The position numbers were made by a program, and so were the translations under genes. Shown piece by piece: positions 44,349 through 52,426 of a stretch of 64,000 nt of DNA (the stretch's first letter is position 1; every line of letters starts with the position of its first letter). This stretch comes from JAHEEL01 sp963700375. GTDB lineage: Bacteria > Actinomycetota > Acidimicrobiia > Spongiisociales > UBA5794. The DNA lies in assembly GCA_963700375.1 (NCBI GenBank), contig CAVOXF010000003.1, positions 310,001-374,000 on the forward strand. Reading direction: 5' to 3'. The notes under the pieces were generated by a model, which was given only the letters and a program-made list of their open reading frames with translations, made no database searches and was not told the origin of the DNA.

Positions 44349-45653
44349 TCAGGCGCCGGTGAAACGCAGTGCCAGCCTGAACTGCCCGGCGGTGTGCTCG
44401 TCGAACGCGACGAGCCGGACATCACGCATCGTCCCACCGCTGTCGAGCCAATCGCGGACGGCACCAACGATGATGCGGCATGCGTCTGCGAGCGGGTAGC
44501 CGTAGACGCCCGCCGAGATGGCGGGGAGCGCAACTGAGGTGGCACCGAGTAGGGCCGAGGCATCGAGCGCCGCCGCAACGGCCTCTGCCAGATGGAGTTC
44601 ATCGTCCGGACTGCCCTGGTACACGGGGCCCACCACGTGCACCACGTACGCGGCCGCCATGTTCCCCGCCGTTGTGACGGCTGCGCCGCCGCGTGGCACC
44701 GGCCCATGCTCCGCGACCCACACACGGGATCCTTCATCGACGGCCGGGCCGCCGGCCCGTGCAATCGCAGCCGCGACGCCGCCGCCGTGGGCAAGGCGAG
44801 CATTGGCCGCGTTCACGATCACGTCGACATTCTGCAGTGTGATGTCTCCATGGACGACGGTGATCCGCGGGTCTGAGCGGACCGGAATGGCAACCGGCGT
44901 CACCTCGACCTGCTGTCCCACCAATCGTTCGATCTGAGCCGCGAACCGATCGGGATCACCGGTCGTGAGATACCGCGTCACGCCGGAACCACGCTCGTCA
45001 TCGTCACCGCGGATCCGGGCCGTCTGACGGGCAACAGCCGCAGCAGGATCGATGACCTCGACGCCGTCACCGGCTGCGGCCCGGATTCGATCCGCAGCAA
45101 ACGAGTAGTGCGTACAGCCGAGAACGATCGTATCTGCTCCCCTGCGGACGACGTCTTCCGTGTAGCGCCGGACCAACCCGTCGATATCGCCGCCGTCTTC
45201 TATCGCCGCCGCAAGACCGGGACAGGCCCTCGCAACGACCGATACGCCGCGGGCGTGCCGATCGACGACCGAGGCGAAGAGTTCGCCCTGGAACGTCGCC
45301 TCGGTGGCAAGGACGCCGATGGTTCCGCGCTTCGTGATTCCGGCTGCGGGCTTCACGGCCGGTTCCATCCCGACAAATGAAGTCGATGGGAAACGCTCCC
45401 TGAGCTCGTGGAGGGCGGCGGCCGATGCGCTGTTGCAGGCGACGACCACAGCAGAGGCTCCGTCATTGATCAGATACTCGCTGATCGCAACGGCGCGTTC
45501 CCGCACCGCATCGAGTCCACGTTCTCCGTAGGGTGAGAAGGCCTGGTCGGCCACGTAGGTCAGTTCGGCTCCGGGGAGCAACGTGCGGATCTCGATCAGT
45601 ACGCCGAGTCCACCGACTCCGGAGTCGAAGATGCCGATAGACCCGCTGATCAC
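44349..45653 (-). CDS. murI: Glutamate racemase fused to a macro domain (MurI-macro)
   Basis: 434 residues in one uninterrupted frame. Residues 1 to about 255 are glutamate racemase: FDSGVGG with Asp10, ACNSASA with Cys73, GCTHYSF with Cys180, the two catalytic cysteines that make D-glutamate for peptidoglycan. From about 262 to 430 there is a macro domain: ITVVHGDITLQNVDVIVNAANARLAHGGGVAAAI, GPVPRGGAAVTTAGN, and PAISAGVYGYP, the loops that bind ADP-ribose in MacroD-type hydrolases. GTG 45653 overlaps the nitroreductase stop (GTGA). MurI is normally about 260-280 residues alone. I know of no characterised protein with this architecture. Confidence 0.92.
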   Translation of the reverse strand: MISGSIGIFDSGVGGLGVLIEIRTLLPGAELTYVADQAFSPYGERGLDAVRERAVAISEYLINDGASAVVVACNSASAAALHELRERFPSTSFVGMEPAVKPAAGITKRGTIGVLATEATFQGELFASVVDRHARGVSVVARACPGLAAAIEDGGDIDGLVRRYTEDVVRRGADTIVLGCTHYSFAADRIRAAAGDGVEVIDPAAAVARQTARIRGDDDERGSGVTRYLTTGDPDRFAAQIERLVGQQVEVTPVAIPVRSDPRITVVHGDITLQNVDVIVNAANARLAHGGGVAAAIARAGGPAVDEGSRVWVAEHGPVPRGGAAVTTAGNMAAAYVVHVVGPVYQGSPDDELHLAEAVAAALDASALLGATSVALPAISAGVYGYPLADACRIIVGAVRDWLDSGGTMRDVRLVAFDEHTAGQFRLALRFTGA

Positions 45654-46159
45654 CCGGACCCACCATGACGGTTGTGGAACGCCACCTCGTGTATCGGCTT
45701 GCGGCCGCCCTGGGGGCGGGGGGCGGTGTCCGCGGCCGGGTATCCGAGCGTGACGGCGTACCGGCAGCGGGCCCCTTCGGGCAGACCGAGGACGACCGCC
45801 GCATCCTCGGTACGGTGCAGCGTGATCGGACACGACGCAATCCCAAGGGCATCGGCTGCGAGCATGATGTTCTGGGCGAGTCGACCGGTATCGAATTCGT
45901 TCCCTCCCGGCTCCTCGACGAGTGCGATGGCAACCGGCGCATTGTGGACCGGGCCGGTGAAGCTGCCACAAGCGGCGAGCCGTTCCTTCTGATCCCCGTC
46001 GACGACGATGAACGACCAGTTCTGCAGGTTCTTGCTGCTCCCCGTCCACCGGGCGGCCTCGAGCAGCCTGGCAAGGTCCGCCTCGCTCAGGGGATCGTCG
46101 CGGTAGGTCCGATGGGCCCGGAGGGCGAGGATTCGTTGGTACATGTCATTGGTGCTCAT
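45650..46159 (-). CDS. Nitroreductase-family FMN oxidoreductase
   Basis: 169 residues. RILALRAHRTYRDDPLSEADLARLLEAARWTGSSKNLQNWSFIVVDG is the usual N-terminal FMN contact (SSKNLQNW), and DTGRLAQNIMLAADALGIASCPITLH plus the C-terminal RYAVTLGYPA complete the fold. It reduces nitro compounds, quinones or flavins with NAD(P)H. It is the first gene in the leftward run that includes MurI-macro, proC, PRODH and pspA, joined to the racemase by a GTGA overlap. The natural substrate is not known. Confidence 0.9.
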   Translation of the reverse strand: MSTNDMYQRILALRAHRTYRDDPLSEADLARLLEAARWTGSSKNLQNWSFIVVDGDQKERLAACGSFTGPVHNAPVAIALVEEPGGNEFDTGRLAQNIMLAADALGIASCPITLHRTEDAAVVLGLPEGARCRYAVTLGYPAADTAPRPQGGRKPIHEVAFHNRHGGSG

Positions 46160-46203
46160 GGTTCAAGCGTAGACGCGCGCCATTCGCGGGCGCCCATAGA
46201 GAA

Positions 46204-46228
46204 AGGGACCGGGCACAGCCCGGTCCCT
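46204..46228 (-). terminator. Rho-independent-like terminator after the SHOCT gene
   Basis: GGGACCGGGC and GCCCGGTCCC pair perfectly around a 3-nt loop (11 bp with the flanking A-T). On the minus strand the stem is followed by TTTCTCT. It lies 23 nt past the stop of the gene at 46251 and upstream of the nitroreductase. Confidence 0.75.
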
Positions 46229-46250
46229 CGCCTCATTCAATTCGGTCGGC

Positions 46251-46649
46251 TCAGCCGAGTAGCTTCGCCTTCTGTGCGGCGAACTCTTCGTCACTGAGCT
46301 TGCCGGCATCGTGAAGATCCGAGAGGGTCTTCAGCTGGTCGGCCGTGGTCTCGGTCCCTGCGACACTCTTGATGTAGGCGTTCTGCGCCTGCTGCGCCGC
46401 AGCCGCCTGCTCCATAGAGCGCTCCTGCATCTTGCCACCGTTGGCGATCAGGTAGACGAGCACACCGAGGAACGGCAGGATGATCACGAAGATGGTCCAA
46501 CCAGCCTTCGCCCATCCGGACATCGGGCTGCGGAAGATGTCTGCAAAGATCGAAATGAGCAACCAGATCCAGATCATGAACATGAAGAACCACAACATCC
46601 ACCAGAAGACGTTGAGGAGCGGATACGACGACTCGGCGAGTATCAACAT
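46251..46649 (-). CDS. Small membrane protein with PLDc_N and SHOCT domains
   Basis: 132 residues. Two helices (VFWWMLWFFMFMIWIWLLISIFADIF; KAGWTIFVIILPFLGVLVYLIA) form the PLDc_N (phospholipase-D-nuclease N-terminal) module. A short helical linker leads to a SHOCT domain (about 105-132: QLKTLSDLHDAGKLSDEEFAAQKAKLLG). Such proteins are common in actinobacteria, with no established function. ATG 46649 has AAAGG seven bases upstream. It seems monocistronic, with a good terminator directly downstream. Confidence 0.88.
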   Translation of the reverse strand: MLILAESSYPLLNVFWWMLWFFMFMIWIWLLISIFADIFRSPMSGWAKAGWTIFVIILPFLGVLVYLIANGGKMQERSMEQAAAAQQAQNAYIKSVAGTETTADQLKTLSDLHDAGKLSDEEFAAQKAKLLG

Positions 46650-46763
46650 GATGCACCTTTCAGAGCGACAAATGGCCTGCAACGCCAGAGCCGTCGAGAG
46701 ACCGCCCCTCGCCGACCGTGACCGCGAGCAGATTCTAGGCCCGATTGAATTCCCAGGTAGGCC

Positions 46764-48566
46764 TCAGAAGGACTCGACCGGCAAGTCCATCAAGCTCCCG
46801 TCCTCGGCCTCGGCGAGTTCGCGGCGCAGCTTCGCCTTCGGGAGAACAGTCCTTGCGAAATACCGGGCCGAGGCGATCTTGCCTTCGTAGAAGGCGCGAT
46901 CGACCTCACTGGCTCCGCCCATCGCGAGCACGGCGATCTCAGCGTGGCGGATCAGCAACCAGCCCATGACCACCTCGGCCAGGCTCTCGAGGAGCGGGGT
47001 GGTGTGCAGGCCGGTCTTGTAGATCTCGGGCGGGTCCTGCATCGCCGCCATCGAGTGACCGACCAGTACTCCAACATGCGCCTGGAGATCGTCGAGGGCC
47101 CTGCCGAGCAGCTCACGCTCGATCTCGAAGTCCTCCGACCCGCCTTTGACGGTCTCGAGGATGTCCTGGCCGAGGCGCATCAGCGTGGCCCCCTGATCCC
47201 GCACGATCTTGCGGAAGAAGAGATCGAGGCCCTGGATGGCGGTCGTCCCTTCATAGATGGTGTCGATCTTGGCGTCGCGGATGTACTGCTCGATCGGGTA
47301 ATCCCGTGTATAGCCGGAACCGCCGAAGACCTGCAGCGACTGCGCGAGCAACTCGTACGCCTTCTCGGACGAGTAGCCCTTGACGAGCGGCAGCAGGAGG
47401 TCGTTGAGCTTCGCGTAGTAGGGCTCGTCGGGGTGCAGGTGCGCCTTGTCGAGCAGCCACGCGGCGTACATCACCATCGCACGCATGCCCTCGGCATGGA
47501 CCTTCTGGGTCATCAGCATCCGGCGAACGGCAGGGTGCTTGATGATGGGGACGCGCGGAGCCGTCTTGTCGCGACTCTGTGTGAGGTCCGCCGACTGAAC
47601 GCGCTCCTGCGCGTACTCGAGAGCGTTGAGGTAGCCCGTCGAGAGGGTTGCCGCGGCCTTCACGCCGATCGACATGCGGGCGTCCTCGATGATCAGGAAC
47701 ATCTGGCGAATGCCGTCGTGCACGTCACCGACGAGGTAGCCGACCGCGGGTTCATCCATGCCGAAGGTCAGTTCGCACGTCGTGGAACCGCGGATCCCCA
47801 TCTTGTCCTCGAGGTTCGTCGTGACCACGCCGTTGCGTTCTCCGATCGAACCGTCTTCGTTCACGTTGAACTTGGGAACGATGAACATCGAAAGACCCTT
47901 CGTGCCCGGTTCGCCTCCGGGTCGGCGGGCGAGGACAAGGTGGATGATGTTCTCGTAGTAGTCGTTGTCGCCCGACGTGATGAACCGCTTCACGCCTTCG
48001 ATGTGCCATTTGTCACCTTCGACGTGGTTCGCCTTGGTGATGCCGGCACCAACGTCTGAGCCTGCGTCCGCCTCGGTAAGCACCATCGTGGCGCCCCAAT
48101 TTCGCTCGATCATCGGCTTCGCGAAGCGCTCGGTCTGCTCCGGCGTGCCGACGGCCTCGATGACGCGGGCCATCAAGCCTCCGATGGCATAGAGGTAGAC
48201 CGCTGCGTTGGCCCCGGCGAACAACTCGCTGCCGGCCCACCGCAGCGCGTCGGGTGCCCCGAACCCGCCGAGACTCTGGGTCACGCCCATGAGATGCCAG
48301 CCGCCGTCGTGTAGGGCATCGAGGCTCTTCTTCACGCCGGCGGGAAGTTCGACGTTGCCGTCGACCAGCTTCAGCTTCGTGCGATCGGCCTCGACAAAGC
48401 TCTCGGCAAAGTCCTCGGTTGCGAGCCGATCGATCTCGCGGAGCATGTCCATCGCCGTGTCGTGGTCGAACTCCTCGAACGGAGCGATTCCGAGGTACTC
48501 GTCGATGCCGTAGGCCTCGAAGAGATTGAACTGGAGATCTCGAAGGTTGCTCTTGTAGTGGCTCAT
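46764..48566 (-). CDS. fadE5: Large acyl-CoA dehydrogenase (FadE5-like)
   Basis: 600 residues, much longer than the usual 380 because of N- and C-terminal extensions. The N-terminus MSHYKSNLRDLQFNLFEAYGIDEYLG is nearly that of mycobacterial FadE5. FAD/substrate motifs: MVLTEADAGSDVGAG, WHIEGVKRFITSGDND, GIRGSTTCELTFG, LQVFGGSGYTRDYPIEQYIRDAKIDTIYEGTTAIQ. The catalytic Glu is the one in IYEGT. It oxidises acyl-CoA esters and donates electrons to ETF, which can feed EtfD. Start ATG 48566 follows GGGGAG. Divergent from a TetR regulator, with a shared operator. Confidence 0.93.
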   Translation of the reverse strand: MSHYKSNLRDLQFNLFEAYGIDEYLGIAPFEEFDHDTAMDMLREIDRLATEDFAESFVEADRTKLKLVDGNVELPAGVKKSLDALHDGGWHLMGVTQSLGGFGAPDALRWAGSELFAGANAAVYLYAIGGLMARVIEAVGTPEQTERFAKPMIERNWGATMVLTEADAGSDVGAGITKANHVEGDKWHIEGVKRFITSGDNDYYENIIHLVLARRPGGEPGTKGLSMFIVPKFNVNEDGSIGERNGVVTTNLEDKMGIRGSTTCELTFGMDEPAVGYLVGDVHDGIRQMFLIIEDARMSIGVKAAATLSTGYLNALEYAQERVQSADLTQSRDKTAPRVPIIKHPAVRRMLMTQKVHAEGMRAMVMYAAWLLDKAHLHPDEPYYAKLNDLLLPLVKGYSSEKAYELLAQSLQVFGGSGYTRDYPIEQYIRDAKIDTIYEGTTAIQGLDLFFRKIVRDQGATLMRLGQDILETVKGGSEDFEIERELLGRALDDLQAHVGVLVGHSMAAMQDPPEIYKTGLHTTPLLESLAEVVMGWLLIRHAEIAVLAMGGASEVDRAFYEGKIASARYFARTVLPKAKLRRELAEAEDGSLMDLPVESF

Positions 48567-48642
48567 TGCTCACTCCCCGTCTCGTGTCGCCGTTGCGGTT
48601 CGGGTAACGAACGTCTCCGGAGGCGGACCGCCGGGCGTCCGA

Positions 48643-48670
48643 CATTTTGAGTATACACTCCATTTTGGAG
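48643..48670. promoter_or_regulatory. Operator in the fadE5/TetR divergent region
   Basis: TTGAGTATACACTCCA (48647-48662) is an imperfect palindrome (12 of 16 symmetrical) around GTATAC. CTCCA-TTT-TGGAG (48658-48670) is a perfect inverted repeat overlapping it. CATTTTG is directly repeated at 48643 and 48661. The site lies between the two gene starts and probably controls both. Confidence 0.55.
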
Positions 48671-48717
48671 CGGCCGCTCAAGATCGGGGTATGCTCGATC
48701 GTGAAGGAGGAGCCGGA

Positions 48718-49269
48718 ATGGCCCGGTACCAGGTCGGAATCAGAACCGAGACCAGGATCCTCGATGCAACCCGTGAACTACTCGCCGAGGAAGGCATCGA
48801 GGGCACGACGCTCAAGGCGATCTGCGACCGTGCCGGAGTGCGGGCCGGTTCTTTCTACAACCTCTTCCCGTCGAAGGAACAAGCCATCATGCGCGTGGCT
48901 CGCGACGCGATCAGGGCCGTTGACCCGGATCCCGAACAGGCCGGCACCGACAGCCTCGACGACCTCGTCGAGGCCTACATACGGTTCATCACCGACCAAC
49001 CGGAATTGGCGCGCGTCTACCTCCAGATCGGGGTGTCCGGCAGCAACGACGATTCGGCCGCAAGGCGATTCCTCCGCCATCACGTGCGGCGGGTCGAACG
49101 CTTCGCTGAGACGATCCGGCGCGAGAATCCGGGTGTCACCAGAGACGAGGCGACGATGACGGCCGAGGTCCTGCTCGGGGCGCTCGATGGGCTCGCGTTC
49201 CGATGGGTCCTCGATCAGGCGTTCGACTTCCCGCGGCACGCAAGGGCTGCCGCCACCCAGTGGCGCTGA
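48718..49269 (+). CDS. TetR-family regulator, divergent from fadE5
   Basis: 183 residues. The HTH is TRILDATRELLAEEGIEGTTLKAICDRAGVRAGSFYNLFPSKEQAIM. The C-terminal domain (EAYIRFITDQPELARVYLQIGVSG...TAEVLLGALDGLAFRWVLD) is helical. Start ATG 48718 is supported by GAAGGAGGAG; an upstream TTG would add nine residues. Position opposite the acyl-CoA dehydrogenase gene with palindromes between suggests a fatty-acid or acyl-CoA responsive repressor, similar in logic to FadR-type TetR proteins. The ligand is inferred from context. Confidence 0.9.
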   Translation: MARYQVGIRTETRILDATRELLAEEGIEGTTLKAICDRAGVRAGSFYNLFPSKEQAIMRVARDAIRAVDPDPEQAGTDSLDDLVEAYIRFITDQPELARVYLQIGVSGSNDDSAARRFLRHHVRRVERFAETIRRENPGVTRDEATMTAEVLLGALDGLAFRWVLDQAFDFPRHARAAATQWR

Positions 49270-49308
49270 CGCAGTAGGTCGCGTGCCGTGCCTTGGGTCG
49301 TCTGCCGG

Positions 49309-50580
49309 TCAGGCCGGCGCCGGCCGACGCCCCCGCAGCGTCTCCCTGCGCTCAGGGTGATGGACGAACACCCACGCACCGCCGAACACGATGAGGAGCA
49401 TCACAAAGCCGGGCGAGAATCCGAGTTGCTGGATCAGCATCTGAGATGCACCGAGGACCCAGATAGTGACGAACCACGCATTCCACCGGCGCCACGTTGA
49501 GTTTCCCATGACAATCGCCACCGTGATCACCACAACCGCGCCGTCTTGCGACATGGCGTGGGGGGACATCAGCAGGATCGCCGGCACAGTGATCGCGAGC
49601 AGACCCGCGAGGTCGTTGTCCCGATTCCTCCACCACAGCCAACTGAGGAATACGGCGGTGGCGCCCGCGAGCGCCCAGGAAGCGGCGACGGCGGGCGAGA
49701 CACCGACACCGAAAAGGTTCTCTGCTACACCGATGAACGAGATACTCGAGTGGCCGTTCACTTCTGCGTCGAGCCTTCCGAAGCTGGAAGCCGCATCCAG
49801 CCACGCTGCGCCCCACGCCCAACCCTGCAGTGCGGCGCCGGTCACGTAGAAGACCAGGGCACCGATCGCTCCGCCGACAGCGACCCGCCAGTATCCGGCG
49901 AGCAGGAACAGGCCAATCAAAGGAAGCGCGAACTGTGGCTTGTAGAGCAGGCCGGCAAGAAGCAAGCCAGCTGTGATCGGGGCATTCCCGTTGATCAGGC
50001 GCCACGCCGCGACGATCAGGAACACAGTGAGCGCAGCATTCGAACCGCCGGTCACCGCACGAAACATCGGCCAGAACAGGAGGGCGATGGCGAACGCCGC
50101 GGCGGCCCGGCCCTCGAGCCACGGGATCATCGGCCGCAGCAGCAGCACCGACGCCCAGAGCAACATGGCCATCACGACCGTGTGGATCAGGTAGGACCAG
50201 TGGTAGTCAAGAGCGGCTAGCGGTCGGTAGGCGAAGGCGACCTGAGGCGGGTAGGCAAAGAACCAGGCGACCTCGCCCTCGTCGGCTGGATGGAGTCCCG
50301 CCTGTGCCTCGACCTGACGGTCGAACTCGTAGAGGTTTGCCCAGTCGCCGTCCGCCGCGATCCGACCGGCGCCGTAGAACGCCGGATAGTCACCACCGAT
50401 CCGATCAGCCGGGGCGGGCGAATCGGCCGCAGCGAGTGTTGCGATCAACAGCGCAACCGCGATCGCTGCGACGACCCCGATGGCATAGAACTGCATGCGG
50501 GCGGTCCACCGGGAATCGACGCGTTCACCGGTTGCACTGGCTGATGCGGTCCCGGCAAGAGCCGTCGCCTGGTCGTTCAC
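49309..50580 (-). CDS. GT87-type (DUF2029) polyprenol-phosphate mannosyl/glycosyltransferase
   Basis: 423 residues with about ten helices. DYPAFYGAGRIAADGDWANLYEFDRQVEAQ, AWFFAYPPQVAFAYRPLAAL and GLLLAGLLYKPQFALPLIGLFLLAG are signatures of DUF2029/GT87, with the acidic DYPAFY loop facing outside. These enzymes add mannose or other sugars from polyprenol-phosphate donors to lipid-linked glycans. GTG 50580 overlaps the stop of the GT2 gene by 4 nt. The pair suggests a donor-lipid synthase (GT2) feeding a membrane transferase. Acceptor unknown. Confidence 0.85.
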   Translation of the reverse strand: MNDQATALAGTASASATGERVDSRWTARMQFYAIGVVAAIAVALLIATLAAADSPAPADRIGGDYPAFYGAGRIAADGDWANLYEFDRQVEAQAGLHPADEGEVAWFFAYPPQVAFAYRPLAALDYHWSYLIHTVVMAMLLWASVLLLRPMIPWLEGRAAAAFAIALLFWPMFRAVTGGSNAALTVFLIVAAWRLINGNAPITAGLLLAGLLYKPQFALPLIGLFLLAGYWRVAVGGAIGALVFYVTGAALQGWAWGAAWLDAASSFGRLDAEVNGHSSISFIGVAENLFGVGVSPAVAASWALAGATAVFLSWLWWRNRDNDLAGLLAITVPAILLMSPHAMSQDGAVVVITVAIVMGNSTWRRWNAWFVTIWVLGASQMLIQQLGFSPGFVMLLIVFGGAWVFVHHPERRETLRGRRPAPA

Positions 50581-51326
50581 AACGCGAGCTCGAACTCGGC
50601 CTCGCTGCGATCGTAGGCTCCGCGTGCCAGGCGGAATCGCACGCCGAGAACTTCCGTGAGCGTCACGAGGTAGGAGAACGCGGTCACGCGGCTCTCTTCC
50701 ATGTGGGCCCACGTGATGGGAACCTCGACGAGACTGAATCCGAGTCGTCTTGCGACCGCAAGGGCCTCTACGTCGAACCCCCACCCGTCCACGACACTCC
50801 TCGAGAAGATCGCCTCGGCAGCGTCGTGTGAGAACAACTTGAATCCGCGTTGTGAGTCGTTCACACCCGGAAGCGCGATCACCTGAATCAGACGATTCCC
50901 CATGCGTCCTGCGGCAGGCCGGATTCCGTTCTGCGGACGAATCACGGCGGCGCCTGGAACCGCAATCGAAGCGAACGCCACGCCGGAACCTCCGATGCGA
51001 TCCAGTTCGGCATTGAGGTGCTCGAACTCGGCGATCGTCGCGGAGCTGTCGGCATCCATGAAGAGTCGCCGCTCCCCCGACGCCGCGAGCATCCCAACCC
51101 GGACCGCGTGGCCCTTGCCCCGGTTCCGGTCGGTGGAGATGAGGCGGAGATTGGGACATCGGCTGGCGTTCACGACAGCGATGGTCTCGTCGGCCGACCC
51201 GTCGTCGACAACGATGATCTCGGTCGCCTCACACCGCGCAGCGGCGAACGAACCGAGAGAGTCGAGTGTCGGTTCGATCCGGTGCGCTTCGTTGAAGGCG
51301 GGCACGACGATCGAAAGAGAGGTCAT
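50577..51326 (-). CDS. Family 2 glycosyltransferase, polyprenyl-phosphate glycosyltransferase-like
   Basis: 249 residues, GT-A fold. MTSLSIVVPAFNEAHRIEPTLDSLG, EIIVVDDGSADET, RNRGKGHAVRVGMLAASGERRLFMDADSSA (with the DAD metal motif) and NDSQRGFKLFSHDAAE (QRGFK) are typical of dolichyl-phosphate glucose/mannose synthases. No membrane helix is evident. It would load a sugar onto polyprenyl phosphate for the downstream GT87 enzyme. Start ATG 51326 is the family start; the ribosome site is weak. Transcribed away from the broken oxidoreductase gene. Confidence 0.9.
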   Translation of the reverse strand: MTSLSIVVPAFNEAHRIEPTLDSLGSFAAARCEATEIIVVDDGSADETIAVVNASRCPNLRLISTDRNRGKGHAVRVGMLAASGERRLFMDADSSATIAEFEHLNAELDRIGGSGVAFASIAVPGAAVIRPQNGIRPAAGRMGNRLIQVIALPGVNDSQRGFKLFSHDAAEAIFSRSVVDGWGFDVEALAVARRLGFSLVEVPITWAHMEESRVTAFSYLVTLTEVLGVRFRLARGAYDRSEAEFELAL

Positions 51327-51519
51327 CGACCACCGCCGTCGACGGCCCGGCCACTCGGCAGTGGGTTCGTCGAAGAAGACCCCCGCGGCGCTCTCCAAAC
51401 TTCCATCATGACGGTATCGGAAGAAGCGCCGTGTTCTTGAGCAGGAACCCCCGCCGGCGGCCCCTCTCAATCGCCGGTTCGTCAGGTCTGCCGTACCGTC
51501 GCCGAATCTCGACGATCGA

Positions 51520-52416
51520 GTGGAGGTTGCCGCGGAATTCGCGATCCAGACCAGCGGCGTGTACGAGGACGTGCCGGCCGCGGCATGGTTCTCCGAGGAA
51601 CGCGGCCTCCCGACGATCGCCCTTCCCGACCACTACCTCATGGCCCTCGATGAGGTGAAGGCCAAGACAACGCCCGCATCGGACGCACTCATCCAACTGG
51701 CGGGCCTCGCTTGCGATACGGACCGGATTGGACTCGTCGTCCCGGTCTCACCGATCACGTTCCGCCACCCTGCCGTCCTCGTGAAGTCGGTCTTCACCAT
51801 CGACCGGATGCCGGCGGTCGTTTCACGCTGGGCATCGGCACCGGGTGGATTGATTGAGAGCGTGAGGTCTTCGGCTTCCCGTATCCACCCATGGCCGACC
51901 GATTCGCCATGCCGGAGGAAGCCCTCGCCTATGCCGGCGCGATGCTCTCGGACGAACCCACAGGGTTTCGAGGCGACGACCACGCACTCGAGCCATTCCC
52001 GATCACCCGAGCACCGTCCGGCAACGTTCGTCTTCTCGTCGTCGGCGTCGGAGCCTCAAAGACGCCCCGCCTCGCCGGCACCTACGCCGACGAGCCCAGC
52101 GTCTACCCGGGAGCGGACCTGAGCGACAGAATCGACCGTGTCCACGAGGCCGCGCGCCGGGCAGGTGATTGGCGCCGATACCGAGGTGGAACTCGAGCGC
52201 CGACTCGATACCCTCGCCTCGGAGGCCTACATGACGAGGGACGCACTCGCCACACACTTCGAGGAATGCAAAACGCCAGTAGCAACTTGGGGACGACTCC
52301 GGCACCAGTTCGCCGAGATGGAGGCCCTCGGCATCACCCGGTTCCACCTCCAGGCCGGACACGACCCGGATACGAGCCCCGAACTCCTCGACGCTGTCTC
52401 CGATTCGAGCCGGTAG
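51520..52416 (+). pseudogene. LLM-class (luciferase-like, F420/FMN) oxidoreductase broken in three places
   Basis: Frame one gives AEFAIQTSGVYEDVPAAAWFSEERGLPTIALPDHYLMAL...RIGLVVPVSPITFRHPAVLVKSVFTIDRM. Around 51808 a missing base moves to another frame, reading GGRFTLGIGTGWID, then TGA, then EREVFGFPYPPMADRFAMPEEALAYAGAMLSDEP. About 52160 an extra base restores frame one: GQVIGADTEVELERRLDTLASEAYMTRDALATHF...GITRFHLQAG. Together these form a complete LLM-type barrel of about 300 residues. One deletion, one nonsense codon and one insertion make a real pseudogene more likely than assembly error. Once an F420- or FMN-dependent enzyme of unknown substrate. GTG at 51520 is the probable old start. 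Confidence 0.8.
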
Positions 52417-52426
52417 CGTTGGGCTT

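Noticed and set aside
45654..46049. N-terminal extension of the MurI-macro protein into the nitroreductase gene
   Set aside because: The sequence is Arg/Pro-rich shadow of the nitroreductase; GTG 45653 gives the normal MurI start and a GTGA overlap.
46944..48059. 371-codon plus-strand frame opposite the acyl-CoA dehydrogenase
   Set aside because: Antisense shadow without any family feature.
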